From contig UESW01001689.1 of the NCBI GenBank assembly GCA_900491605.1, forward strand, positions 304,887 to 368,886: a stretch of DNA of 64,000 bases, in the 5' to 3' direction. Both the position numbers and the translations under genes were made by a program. Numbering within the stretch: the first letter of the stretch is position 1; every line of letters begins with the position of its first letter. The notes under the pieces were generated by a model that did not search any database, had not been told where the DNA came from, and saw only the letters and a list, made by a program, of their open reading frames with translations. The DNA is from Calamus simplicifolius (Eukaryota > Streptophyta > Magnoliopsida > Arecales > Arecaceae). This document shows, in pieces, positions 22,739 to 35,195 of this stretch.

Positions 22739-24913
22739 TGTTAGTTGATTTATTTGTAGGCTACAGGTATGCATTTTAAAATTTTATAAAATACATAAGC
22801 AACGAAAGCAATAAAATATTGGATCTAATCCAATATCAGCCTACAACAAGATCATGATACAAAAATTATATATATAAGTATATAAAAAAAGTACATAGAT
22901 TAAATCTATGTAAATACAAATAACATAGATCATATCTATATTTGTGGCCTAGTGCCTTAGATCATATCAAAGTCACAAGTAACTATAAAATCCTTTACCT
23001 TTGGATGCTTACAACTCTCATAGCAATAAAAGGTGGTGGTAGGTAGTACTTCTGTAAGCCACACAAAGGTATATGGCCTCTACAAATGATCTATACTGGG
23101 GTTCTAGTCCTGACCGGCCTCTTCGGAGTGCTAGCTCCTGTCCAAGGCTTCGACGATAAGATTTCTTCTTTTCAACACCATGGTTTTCTCGGAGTTGTAA
23201 AAGAACATGGAGGATCAAATTAGATGGAGAAGATTTCTAGTAGAGAAAACCTTTTACACTTGGCTTTATAGCCAGATCCCTTTCACCCTAAAAACCTCTC
23301 ATCTTTCCATCTTTTTCTTTTCCAACGTTTCTAGCAAAAAATGCCCCCTTTTTAATCTCAATCACCAGTCCCATAAAATGAAAATGGTGAAGAAAAAAAA
23401 GGTTGGAAGATAAGGAAGAAATCCTTCATCTTCTTTTTCAGTCAAAAATCACCCCTTTTAATGCCAATCACCAGTCCCATAAAAATGAAAACCATGGAGA
23501 GAAAAGGGGTAAAGATAAGGAATAAATCCTTCATCTTTTTTTCAACCAAAAATTGCCCCTTTTAACACCAATCACCAGTCCCATAAAAATGAAAACCATG
23601 GAGAAAAAAGGGATGAAAGATTAGAAAAAATCCTTTCTCTTTCTTTTCAGCTAAAAGTCACCTCTTTTAAAGCTCATCATCAGCCCCACAAAAATGAAAA
23701 TGGTAGAGAAAAAAAAAAGAGGAGGAAGATAAGGAATGAGGGGTAATTAGGAAGAGGTCATTAACATCCATTTTAAATTCAAATTTAAAATTTAAATTCA
23801 AAATTCAAACTTAAAATTAAAAATTAGTTTAAAATTTAAATTCATAATTTAAATTTAAATGGATAAGGATGTTAACATTAGGCTTACCTAAATTGAGCCC
23901 AAACCAAATCCTATTTGATTTGACCCAGATTTCATAGCTCAATCAAATTAAGCTAGCCAGCAATCGTATTGTCAATTTAATCCTCCAATTAATTTACAAC
24001 ATTTACTTTCTCAATCATCAAGTCAGACAGAATCCCCTATGATGTATGACCTCATAGTTTGAACACTAAGCCGGTAGCACTGGAACACTTCCAATACTAA
24101 TCGAAATCGTCATCTAACAATGAATCCGACGTCCGGATAGATCGAAGATTGCAGAGCAACAATCAAGAACCTTTGGCATATGGTTATCCTTTGACCCTCA
24201 ATGCTTAAGATGACTTAGGGTTTAACGGCAACCTTAATCAGCTCATCCATAAAGTGTCTCAACTTCACAAGTCCTGTGACTTCTCATAAGGACTGCCCTG
24301 GCCAAGGTTTTGCTAAATTAAAACACAGTGAAACATTTACTCCAAACTATTTGGAGGGGTCAATCCATCTTGATCCACTCATTGCTCCACAAGTACTTTA
24401 CTGCGCCCAAAAACCTTCTATCACTGGATTAAAAATCCAAGTAATCTGGCATTAAAGTACAATGGTTGATTTCAAGCTACCATAGTGATCTCAGGTAAGA
24501 AGGACACTTATATCCATATCCCTTCATGAACATCTCTTGGCAGAAGAGCGTTCCACAGATTGATCACGTTCAGTGAGATATCATACACCTTACTGCATGT
24601 CATATTAGTGTCACCACACTCCTTAGTAAAGAGGACAACCAACCCATATGACATACAACGACCTATACTTGTACATAGTTGTCTTATAACTATATATCAT
24701 TTAGTTGCAACTATTTTAAGAACCACTCAATAAACCCTCTCTTTATTGAATCGATTATGGTTCTAAGGACTCCATCACAAAAGAATTTATTTCAAAAAGA
24801 TACAATGTGATAAACCATTAAATAAATATTTTATTGATTAATAATTTATATATTTATAACTTGTATAATCATCTACATGTTAGTTGATTGGCTTTAGGAC
24901 ATAATTTTCAACA
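22739..24913 (-). repeat. Copia B 3' LTR (element orientation)
   Basis: 2175 bp; pairs with 30225-32327. It contains a ~105-bp tandem repeat (23285-23750) and an AT-rich tail near 23765-23865 built from AAATTCAAATTT-like words. Confidence 0.9.
23285..23750. repeat. ~105-bp tandem repeat in the copia B LTR
   Basis: About four units spaced 104-106 bp, each with CAATCACCAGTCCCATAAAA, an AAAAGGGG/CCCCTTTT pair and a bulged hairpin AAGATAAGGA-loop-TCCTTCATCTT. A matching set lies in the other LTR at about 30790-31200. Confidence 0.8.
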
Positions 24914-24923
24914 ACTCCCACTT
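24914..24923 (-). promoter_or_regulatory. Copia B polypurine tract
   Basis: ACTCCCACTT on the plus strand, AAGTGGGAGT on the element strand, directly against the LTR. Confidence 0.8.
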
Positions 24924-25033
24924 GGACTAAAGCCACTCAGAATAGTATCTAATACCCATCTTTCATTTATGGTCATTAAATTCTTTTATTTTGAGAGCTT
25001 TAGTGAATGGGTTGGCTAGGTTCTCCTTTCCAT

Positions 25034-26808
25034 CTATCTTCTAAAGGTTGATGTCATCTCGCTCCATGATTTCTCGCATAAGATGATAGTGGCGCAAAAT
25101 ATGTTTGGTGCGCTGATGGGATTTTGACTCTTTGGCTTAAGCAATGGCTCCAGTATTGCTACAATACAGTGAAATTGGACAATCCAGGGAGGATGCCACT
25201 CCAAGCTCACCAGAAATTTTTGCAACCATATAGCTTCCTTTGCTACATCCGATGCTACAACATATTTCGCCTTACAAACAGAGTTCGCCACAGTGTGCTG
25301 CTTGGAATTTTTCCAGTAGATCACTCCTCCATTTAGGGTAAAAATAAACTAGCATACTCTTGTTGTCATCCCTATCTAACTAAAAACTGGAGTCAGTATA
25401 CCCCATAAGTTTTAAGTCATGTTCTTCATAAAATAGCCATTGGTCCTTAGCATTTCACAAATACTTAAGGATAGTTTTCACTACTTTCCAATAAGCTTCA
25501 CTTGGGTCAGACTGGTATCTGTTCACTATCCCAAGTGAATATGTCATGTTTGATCTAATACATGTCATGGCATACATGATAGAATCCACTGCCGAAGCAT
25601 ATGGATTTTTACTCATATGATCTCTCTCCTCAGGAGTTATCACACAATCCATTTTGAAGAGAGAAATTCCATGGCCTATTGGGAGATAGCCTTTTGAAAT
25701 TCTTTATTTGAACCATTTCAGTACAGTATCTATGTACGTAGATTGGGATAATCCTAGAAGCCTCCTAGATCTATCTCTATAGATTTTCATACCAAGTATA
25801 TAAGAGACTTCACCCAAGTCCTTCATAGAAAATTGAGATGACAACCAGACCTTTATTCCCTGCAGCGCTAGGATGTCATTCCCGATTAAGAGGATGTCAT
25901 CCACATATAACACAAGGAATACAATCACAGAACCATTGGCCCATTTATAAATGCAAGGTTCTTCTCTGTTCCTAACGAAACCATACGTCTTGATACATTT
26001 ATCAAAATGCATATTCCAACTCCAGATGCCTGCTTCAATCCATAAATGGATCTTTGAAGCTTGCACACTTTTGACTCATCTGTGGATGTGAACCCTTCAA
26101 GTTGTATCATATACATTTCCTCTTCCAGCTCACCATTCAGAAAAGTTGTTTGGACATCATTTGCCATATTTCATAATCAAAGTGTGCTGCTAAAGCAAGT
26201 ATAAGCATTGCCACAGAAGAAAATGTCTCATCATGGTCTATACCATAACATTGACGATACCCCTTGGCAACCAGACGGGCTTTATAGGTCTCTACCTGAC
26301 CATCTGTGCCTCTTTTTTTTTGAAAATCCATTTGCACCCAATGGGTTTTATCCCCTCGGGTGGATCAACAAATGTCCATACATTGTTGATTTTTATAGAC
26401 TTCATTTTAGATTCATGGCTTCTAGCCATTTCTCAAAGTCAAACCTCTGCATTGCATCCATATAGGTGATCAGATCTTCATTGTTCTCATCGAGTTCAAT
26501 AGGATCATCGTCTCGGACCAAGAAATCATAGTATCTATCAGTTGATGTAGTACCCTACTAGATCTCCTTAATGGTTCTTGTATGGGCTCTGAGTTTGATT
26601 TAATCAAAACCACTTCTATATTGTCTCTTAAGTGTGTCGGTTTTTCTCCTTGTTGAACTTCACTAAGTTCAACCTTAGTAGCTCTAGTTCCTTCACCAAG
26701 AAACTCATTTTCTAAAAAGATAGCCCTAAGACTGACGAACAACTTTTGTTCTTCAGGCAAATAAAAGTAGTACCCCTTAGACTCTTTTGGATACCCACAA
26801 ATACGCAC
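25034..26808 (-). pseudogene. Copia B reverse transcriptase and RNase H
   Basis: Reading leftwards: an RT N-part with ETYKARLVAKGYRQCYGIDHDETFSS (26137-26337), DVQTTFLNGELEEEMYMIQ, then YVDDILLIGNDI (catalytic YVDD near 25905) with SQFSMKDLGEVSYILGMKIYRD. It continues with NPYASAVDSIMYAMTCIRS (25455-25652) and the RNase H block WKNSKQHTVANSVCKAKYVVAS near 25320-25250. Many frame changes; not functional. Counterpart of 18291-20195. Confidence 0.85.
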
Positions 26809-27700
26809 CGATTAGACCTAGGTCCAAGCTTATCTATTTCCAAACGTTTAACATAAGCCGAGCAGACCCAGACCCGAAGGTGTGAGAGTATCGGCTTATG
26901 CCCAATCCATATCTCATATGGTGTTTTGTTAATGGACTTACTTGAAATTCCATTTAAAAGATAACACAGGACTCTAAAGCATAACCCCAAAAGAAGATCG
27001 ATAGAGAAGCAAAGCCCATCATGGACCGAACCATGTCTAACAAGATTCGATTCCTCCTTTTAGACACTCCATTTAACTGAGGTATCCCTGGAGGTGTCCA
27101 TTGAGAGAGAATCCATTCTCCTCAAGATATGTTAGAAACTCACTAGAAAGATATTCACCACCTCAATCTGATCAAAGGGTTTTGATAAACTTTTTAGTTT
27201 ATTTTTCTACTTCATTATGATATCATTTGAACATTTCAAACGATTTAGACTTATATCTCATCAAAAATATATAACCATACCTTGAAAGATCATCTGTAAA
27301 CATAATGAAAAAATTATACCCACCCTTGGCACTGACATTCATAGGTCCGCATACATTGGTATGTACCAAACTTAGAATTTTATTGGCCCATTCATTTTTC
27401 CACCAAAAGATGATTTGGTTATTTTACCCAAAGTACAAGATTCATAGGTTGGTAATGATTCAAAATCATTAACCTCAAGTAGACCTTCTTGTCTCAACTT
27501 GTTTATCTTGTTCTTGTTAATATGACCTAGCTGGCAGTGCCAAAGGTAAGCATTACTGATATCGTTTATCCTATGGCGTTTGCTAGATGTATACATTACA
27601 CTAATAGGTCGCGATAGTATATATATATCATTACTCATATATCCATTCATCACAACAAACTATTTATAATGATTTGCAAATGTCATTCTTTATTGATAGT
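26712..27700 (-). pseudogene. Copia B integrase
   Basis: Pre-core block YLWHCQLGHINKNKINKLRQEGLL (His/His of the HHCC zinc site) and CTLGKITKSSF at 27372-27653, then a broken core. The C-part is GISSKSINKTPYEIWIGHKPILSHLRVWVC at 26712-26990. The catalytic core between about 27100 and 27370 is frame-shifted. Confidence 0.75.
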
Positions 27701-28039
27701 TCATAACTAGACATGGCCAATTGGCTTATAGAAATGACATTTAAAATAAAAGATGGACAATAATGACACTTATTTAGAATGATTGTACAAGACTCAAAAA
27801 AAATTTGACGAATGCCAGGACTGAAATTTGGCTTCCATTTTTCACGTTTAAGAATCTCTCACAGTCTTCGAATCTTCTACTAACTTGAATTCCCTGCAAA
27901 GAATTGCATATATGAATTGGACTTTCGGTATCCAAAATTCAATTAGTAGTATCATAGATTGAGAAACTACAAAGCGTTATCATATAAATACCTTGTTCAG
28001 TATTTCCTTGTTGTTTCCTCTTCTTGGACCTGTTTGGGT

Positions 28040-28869
28040 CTAGGGATGCAATATAAAGAGGACAATTCCTCTTTCAATGATCCTGCTTCTTGAAAAAGAA
28101 GCACTCTGCCATACTCTGATCAGCCTTAACCTTTTTGGTCTGACTGGCCCTAGCATGTTGCACCTTATTCCTTTTATTTTTTTCTTTTTTTTTCTTAAAG
28201 GGATAACGATCCCCAAAGAACCTCCCACTAAATTCATCACCCTTTTATTGAGCTGGTGATCTTTCTCATAAAATTGCAGTAAACCAAGTAGACCATGGTA
28301 GTTTACTATAGGCCTATTCATTCTATAATGATCAAGAAAGTCAAGATAGGAAAGGGGTAGGGAGTTCAATATCGCATCTTTCCCAAGCTGTTCATGCAAG
28401 GGACAATCGAGTTTGCCCAAGCGCTCAATTATCTCGATCATGTACAATACATGATTAGTGACCTAGGCCTCATCATGCATCCGCACCTTGTAGATGGCAC
28501 AGGAGACCGTGTACATCTCAACATCGTCTGGTGTGCCAAAGGATTCCTTCAACTTTTGAAGAATTTTCTCTAGCTGGGCTTTCTCAAATTTGCGACTGAA
28601 CTCGTCATTCATCGCTGCTAGCATTACGCATCGGATAGTGGTCTGATCAGAGAGCCATTTTGATAAGTATCTCTGATCGAACCTTGAGCATTAGGAGCAG
28701 GGACTTCAGGTGCTGGATTCGTTATCACATAAAGGATCCGTTCATGCTCCAGGATAATCCTGAACCTTTGATACCAGCTATCAAAGTTGGAACCCATGAG
28801 TTTTTTATTGTCAAACAATGATCTGAGCGACAAGTTGGTAGACATTATCTGAAAGGAAAAACCAAACAC
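28040..28869 (-). pseudogene. Copia B gag
   Basis: Starts near 28845 with MSTNLSLRSLFDNKKLMGSN, then DSWYQRFRIILEHERILYV, closely matching copia A gag. A frameshift near 28640 follows, then 28447-28040 with CPLHEQLGKDAILNSLP and a Lys-rich tail. A zinc-knuckle remnant is likely near 28080-28045. Confidence 0.8.
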
Positions 28870-30211
28870 CTATTAGTGTATATGATTATTATCCTAAAGA
28901 TATAGACTTTAGCCTAAAGGCTCTCCCACTATTTTATTCAAACTGACAGCCTCTACGTCCAATCCAAAGAATTACTTTGAATCCATTAGTGGGTACTAGA
29001 ATCCAATAGACAATACATGAGCCCGACTTTGGCCAGCCCATCCATGTGCATCTAAAGGTAGGTTCTTTAACCGATTACTTCTTCAAGTAACTTCTAGTAA
29101 TTAATTTTGCTCTAGAGTGCACTTCAATCGGCCATTGGGCCTCCTATTGAAAGTCCTAGTTAGGTCTAACCATTAATATGACAAAATTCAATGCTTCTAA
29201 CCAACAAATAGTCAAGCCCAACTTTGGCCAGCCCACCTGACCACCATTAAGAGAGTCACCTTGAGCCAGCATATTAGTATTGGCAATTTCAATAGCCTAA
29301 TGAACATTCGACCTTTGGGTCTACCGATGATCACCTAACTACTAGACCCATTACCATCCAATTAATGGGAGGCTAAGACTTAGTTATCCCCATAACTTCA
29401 TTTTTTAAGGACCTAATAATTTAGAGAGTTTTACTTTAATGTGTGACATATCTTAGACACAAATCAGGTCCATTTAGATTTATGGACTGATCAATCTAAC
29501 TAATTAGAGAGATCTAAAGAGAAGGTAACGTAACTCAACTTTTGATTAGATTTAAGTTCTCTTTTTAGTCCAATTAGTCTAAACATAGGTCTAACACAAT
29601 TAAGGATCTAATTCAAGCTAACCTATAACCCTTAAAGCTTATGCAAATAACTTAAGATCTTTAAATTATATTTCTAGATCTCTTTGTCATTTAAGATAAT
29701 TTAATTTCTTAATTAAATTCAACAAACTTTTAAATTAAAACAATTTCAATTTAACATGTAAAATAAATTTTATAAAAATTAAAATAGTTTATGATCATAC
29801 AATCCAAAAATAAAATTAAAACAGTTTTAAACTATATTCTTTTCACTTTTCTTCTTCATGGGTCATGACACAAGTGGCACCCTATAAGCCATAGGAGACC
29901 CCATTGAATGGGAAGAAATTCTTTAAACCCTACTTCTCTCCTATGACCGAACGGCCTGGTGAATCCATCCAATCCAAGTACTTGCTTCCTACCAAATCAG
30001 CCTTCAAGTACTCTCAATAGCCTATTGCACTCTTGAGTCGTGAGTAGTTGAGCACCACGCACCGAGGTACTACCAATACCCTCCCTCATTTCTGCATCCA
30101 TGATATCCCTACCAGATGCTCGTTGGGCATAATGATCCAAGGTACTATCAGTAGCCTTCCCCATTGGACCATCCCAGAGTAGAGCACGATAGAAACTAAG
30201 AGCAAAACTAT
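28870..30211 (-). other. Copia B 5' leader
   Basis: A 1.3 kb stretch between gag and PBS without a long ORF; counterpart of the copia A leader. Confidence 0.6.
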
Positions 30212-30223
30212 GCTCTGATACCA
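30212..30223 (-). promoter_or_regulatory. Copia B primer-binding site
   Basis: GCTCTGATACCA on the plus strand, TGGTATCAGAGC on the element strand; initiator-Met tRNA type, one base from the LTR. Confidence 0.9.
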
Positions 30224-30224
30224 T

Positions 30225-32327
30225 TGTTGGTTGATTTATTTGTAGGCTACAGGTATGCATTTTAAAATTTTATAAAATAATAAGCAACAAAGCAATAAAA
30301 TATTGGATCTAATCCAATATTAGCCTACAATAGGATAATGTTATAAAAATTATATATAAAAGTATATAAAAGAAAAGTACACAGATGAAATATGTGTATA
30401 TATAAATAACATGATCATATCTATGTTTATGGCCTAGTGCTTTAGATCATATCTAAGTCACCAGTAACTATAAAATCCTTTACCTTTGGATGCTTAATGA
30501 CTTTCGCAGCAATAAAAGGCAGTGGTAGGTAGTACTTCTGCAAGCCACACAAAGGTGTATGGCCTCTACAGGTGATCCACACCGGGGTTCTAGTCCTGAA
30601 CAGCCTCTTCGGAGTGCTAGCTCCTCTTCAAGGCTTCGATGATAAGATTTCTTTTTTCAACACCAAGGTTCTCTCAGAGTTGTAAAAGAACATGGAGGAT
30701 CAAATTAGATGAAGAAGATTTCTTATGGAGAAAACCTTTTACACCTGGCTTTATAGCCAGATCCCTTTCACCCTAAAAACCTCTCATCTTCCCATCTTTT
30801 CCTTTTCCAATATTTCTAGCCAAAAATGTCCCCTTTTAATGTCAACCACCAGTTTCATAAAATTAAAATGTGAAGAGAAAAAAGGTTGAAAAATAAGGAA
30901 GAAATCCTTCATTTTGTTTTTCAGCCAAAAACCACCCCTTTTAACCAGTCCCATAAAAATATAAAAAGAGGTAGAAGATAAGGAATAAATCCTTCATTTT
31001 TTTTCAACCAAAAACCGCTTATTTTAATGCTAATCATCAGTCCCATAAAAATGGAAACTATGAAGAGAAAAGGGGTGGAAGATTAGGAAGAAATCCTTTG
31101 TCTTCATTTTTAGCTAAAAGTCACCCCTTTTAAAACTCATCATTAGCCTCACAAAAATGAAAACCATATAGAGAAAAAAAAGGAGGAAGATAAGGAATGA
31201 GGGATAATTAGGGAGAGGTTATTAACATCCATTTTAAATTCAAATTTAAAATTTGAATTTAAATGGGTACAGATGTTAACATTAGGCTTACCTAAATTGA
31301 GCCCAAACCAAATCCTATTTGATTTGACCCAGATTTTCATAGCTCAATCAAATTGAGCTAGCCAGCAATCGTATTGCCAATTTAATCCTTCAATTAATTT
31401 ACTAACATTTAGTTTCTCAATCTTCAAGTCAGGCAGAATCCCTATTGTAGGTTTGAACACTAAGCCGATAGTACTGGAACACTTTCAATACTAATCGAAG
31501 TCGCCATCTAGCAATGATACACGACGTCCAGATAGGCCAAAGGTTGCAGAGCAACAATCTAGAACCTCTGGCATATGGTTACCATATAATTCATCCCTTT
31601 GACCCTCAATGCTCAAGATGATTTTGGGTTTAACCGCCAACCCTTAATCAGCTCATCCATAAAGTGTCTCAACTTCACAAGTCCTGTGACTTCTCACAAG
31701 GACTACCCTAGCCGAGGTTTTGCTAAATTAAAACACAGTGAGACATTTACTCCAAACTATTTGAGGAGTCAATCCCATCTTGATCCACTCACTACTCCAC
31801 AAGTACTTTACTGTACTCAGAAACCTTCTGTCACTGGATTAAAAATCCTGGTAGTCCAGCACCAAAGTACAGTAGGTTGCTTGCAAGCTACTATGGTGAT
31901 CTCATGTTAGAGTGACACTTATATCCATCCCTTCACGAATACCTCTTGGCAGAAGAGTGTTCCGCAAATTGGTCGCGTTCAGTGAATGTCATACACTTCA
32001 CCTGCATGTCATACTAGTGTCACTACACTCCTTGGTAAAGAGAGGACAACCAACCCATATGACATACAACGACCTATACTTGATACATAGTTGTCCTATA
32101 ACTATTTATCATTTGGTCGCAACTATTTTAAGAACCACTCAATAAACCCTCTCTTTATTGAATCGATTATGGTTCTAAGGACTCCATCATAAAAAAATTT
32201 ATTTCAAGAAAATACAATGTGATAAACCGTCAAATAAACATTTTATTGATTAATAATTCATATATATTAACAACTTGCACAATCATCTACATGTTAGTTG
32301 ATTGGCTTTAGGACATAATTCCCAACA
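30225..32327 (-). repeat. Copia B 5' LTR (element orientation)
   Basis: 2103 bp, TG...CA ends; diverged direct repeat of 22739-24913. Confidence 0.9.
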
Positions 32328-32440
32328 CCTCCGAGGTACTATGATAGCTTGACCCTGCCAAGGTTTGAAGATAGCTCAGTCTACCAAGGTTCGGGATAGC
32401 TCGGTCCTATTGAGGTACGGAGATAGCAAGTGGTATCGCT
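32328..32440. repeat. Continuation of the hairpin array interrupted by copia B
   Basis: Units of ~33 bp: CCGAGGTACTATGATAGC, CCAAGGTTTGAAGATAGC, CCAAGGTTCGGGATAGC, TGAGGTACGGAGATAGC. In reverse complement they are the CTCGGC/CTTGGC family with linker GCTATCTCCGAACC. Together with 22665-22738 they form one array split by the insertion. Confidence 0.7.
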
Positions 32441-32534
32441 CAGCCCTGAATGAGTGGTGGGGCTAAATCTTGTCAAACGTGGTGGCCGCAGGGGCTGCGC
32501 CTATGAAGATCCCATTGAGAAAGGTCGATTCCAG

Positions 32535-32840
32535 GGTTGGTGCCGAAGCCGGAGGCGAGGCCAATATTGACATTGGTGCCGAGGCCGACTCTAGTATCGG
32601 TGCCAAGACTGACTCTGGAGTGCTGAGGCCAATTCTAGCGTCGGTGTTAAGACCGACGTTGGAGTCGGCGCTAAGATCGACTCTGGAGTGCTAAGGCCGA
32701 CACTGGCATCGGTGCTGAAACCGACTCTGGAGGCTGAGGCCGACATCGACGTTGGTGTTGAGACCGACTTTGAAGGCCTAGGCCGATACTGGCCGGTGCC
32801 GAGACTGACTCTGGCGTTGGTACTGACACTGGATAGGACA
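32535..32840. repeat. Hairpin array, TCGGT / ACCGA stems
   Basis: Tandem units of 24-30 bp reading GGTGCCGAGGCCGACTCTGG with variants. Many units form 5-6 bp stems around 6-nt loops: TCGGT-GCTGAA-ACCGA at 32709-32724, and GTCGGT-GTTAAG-ACCGAC at about 32640-32657. Others use a G-T pair. A few units do not pair. Confidence 0.6.
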
Positions 32841-33002
32841 CATCAGCCTCCGGCAGGTGACTCTCATTGTCCATTGACTATAGCTCCGTTAGTCGATTTT
32901 GTTCGTCGATTTGAACATGGCTTGATCGGCCATATCAAAGTGAACTCGGCCTTCTTTGCTACCTATGTTTATGAATGCGGTGATGATTTTATCCCATATC
33001 AA
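32841..33002. other. Short stretch between repeats
   Basis: An ORF runs through from the array (32688-33074), but the part after 32840 shows no known family. Nothing else is recognised. Confidence 0.3.
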
Positions 33003-33605
33003 GTTCTAATCATGCAAATAATTCTTGGAGATTGGCATGCATTGTTAAGGAAATTGGTCAAAGAGAAGACGTGATTTGGAGTTGGAATTAATTCAAACTT
33101 ATATTGCATATTGTTGAAGATCAGACAAAATTGAACAAAGCTAAATAGATAAATACAGGATTATTTTGAACTTTTTCAGTTACATTTGAACTTTTCAGTT
33201 ACATACAAGGAATGCATGCCCAAGGAAAGACCGCATTAAAAGATTATTTTGAGAATTGATACCTAGAAATGAAGAAAATATAAGAATATATGTTTTTTTT
33301 AAAAAAAGCATCATGTTCTAATCATGCAAATAATTCTTGGAGATTGGCATGCATTGTTAAGGAAATTGGTCAAAGAGAAGATGTGATTTGGAGTTAGAAT
33401 TAATTCAAACTTATATTGCATATTGTTGAAGATCAGCCAAAATTGAACAAAGCTAAATAGATAAATATCGGATTATTTTGAACTTTTCAGTTACATACAA
33501 GGAATGCATGCCCAAAAAAAGACCGCATAAAAAGATTATTTTGAGAAATGATACTTAAAAGGAAGAAAATATAAGTATATTATTTTTTAAAAAAAACATA
33601 TAGCG
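33003..33605. repeat. 312-bp tandem duplication
   Basis: GTTCTAATCATGCAAATAAT begins at 33003 and again at 33315, and the copies match through CGCAT.AAAAGATTATTTTGAGAA and a T/A-rich end. Two copies, few substitutions; copy 1 also has an 18-bp internal echo (CAGTTACAT...). Confidence 0.85.
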
Positions 33606-34586
33606 AAAGAAAGAAAAAAATGACTTAAAAACATACAAGTTAATGTAAAGTGAAATACAAAATAAAATTGCAATGCATCAAATTCACCTTTTGGCCCAAT
33701 TAATCTGTTAATGGGCTGAGCCCATGAGTATTAAAAAATTAGTGCAAGTTACTTAGTAATATATGAACTTAAGTTATAAACTCTTTAATTTTTTTTTCTT
33801 ATTTGATGTGAAATTATTTTGAAGTATTGCAATTTTCTTTCTTTATTAGATAATGTTGTCGTTACATGGTACAAGCTAATAGTAATGCTATGATGGTAGC
33901 TCCTCATCGGAATACTCTTTACTATCATTCATGATAATCTTTTCCTTTTATCCATCAAATTTTGTACATTTTATTAGCTTTGACATTATTTATAATATTT
34001 CAAGCCCTAGACCAATTAATCTAGTAGTTGGTCAGGTCTATGTCGCCTTAAAAACTCAAATGTAATTTAGTAATAATAAACTTTTTACACTTTTCTTTTG
34101 AACTGACATGAAGCTATTTTAACAATCAAGCATGGTGCTCTAACAAGAGGATTGAATTAGCTTGCATGCATCCTGATCATGGCCTATTGGAAGCTGAAGA
34201 TTTTTTAACCAGAAGTGAAATCATGTGGATCAAGCTTAGATTATAAAATGATCCATTTCAAAATTAGTTAGTTTTAAGACCATATAAAATCAAACCCAAA
34301 CATCTCGAAACCACCATGGTCTGTTTTTCCCATCCACCTGACCTAGTCAAATTTAAAGAACTCTAATATGCGGTCACCATAGCTTCATTGTTGTCAGTTA
34401 ATCCTTAGCTTATCTTGCCAATACTCGCTTATACATTGTTGTCGCTTAACCATTTGCAAATGGGTTGTTTATAAGGGTCTAGTCTCCACGCTATAATCGT
34501 TGTTTATTTGCATAATACCTGGCAAATCAATGGTCTGGTTGAAGCCCAAGCCTAATTTTTGCTCAAAGTTTAACCATGAATATTAG
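33606..34586. other. Intergenic AT-rich DNA
   Basis: No ORF, repeat array or element end recognised. Confidence 0.5.
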
Positions 34587-34847
34587 CTAAGAGGAAAAGT
34601 CTTGCTGATCCACGCTCGACGATTAGCATGCAGTGCATGCATGTCATGCCAAAGAAGAAAAAGATAATTCTGCCTTAGCATGCATGCGCATATATCGCAC
34701 GCTAATCATCGGCATGATGCGTGCGGCTTGCACCGCATTCGATGCATAAAGATTTTCTCTAACTCAGATCAGCCCAAACTCCTTTGAGCAAAATCCAAGG
34801 TGCGCACAAAAAAGACTCAAAACTAGAGAACCAAATGGAACCAAGTA

Positions 34848-35075
34848 AATAAATATGGAAAAGTCTTTAAGCTCCGTGCATGGTATAGAATGCGTGCACT
34901 GTATATGGTGCAGAATGTGTGCATCATACACGATGATTAATCCATATGTATGCGCCGAGAACAAAAACATTCTTTCTCATGTTTGAAAAGATAGTGCATA
35001 TAGTATGGACTAATCATCATGCGCGGTGTGCTTCTTCATGCACTACGCACGGAGAAAGACTTTTCCAATAAATAT
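34848..35075. mobile_element. Mutator-like MITE, 210 bp, with 9-bp target duplication
   Basis: Element 34857-35066 with terminal inverted repeats: left GGAAAAGTCTTTAAGCTCCG, and right in reverse complement GGAAAAGTCTTTCTCCGTGC (one 3-bp indel). The arms continue inward to GATGATTA.TCC, so it is largely fold-back. The perfect 9-bp direct repeat AATAAATAT flanks it at 34848-34856 and 35067-35075. A 9-bp duplication is typical of MULEs. No coding capacity. Confidence 0.8.
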
Positions 35076-35195
35076 TAGGATAGAAAGCCCACTCCCAAGC
35101 CAAATAGGAAAAGACGCTCTATTATATATGCATCCATGAAGTTTTTTGTTACATACATTAAGAGTTCACAGATAGTTTTGTTTCATTATTTGCGC

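Larger units (their letters stand above)
22739..32327 (-). mobile_element. Ty1/copia LTR retrotransposon, copia B
   Basis: A 9.6 kb element in minus orientation: LTRs at 22739-24913 and 30225-32327, PPT at 24914-24923, iMet PBS at 30212-30223, and gag, integrase, RT and RNase H in order from right to left. Flanks are CCTCA (22734-22738) and CCTCC (32328-32332), a target duplication with one mismatch. Protein blocks and LTR stretches (for example the GGAGTGTAG.GACACTAGTATGACAT region) match copia A, so it is the same family, older or more diverged. It inserted into a hairpin-repeat array. Confidence 0.9.

Noticed and set aside
32470..33074. ORFs rich in IGAKTDSG-like repeats
   Set aside because: Repeat-derived; the tail has no family resemblance.
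34588..34760. Second MULE-like fold-back element
   Set aside because: GGAAAAGTCTT start and a weakly matching far end are present, but no target duplication or clear right terminus.
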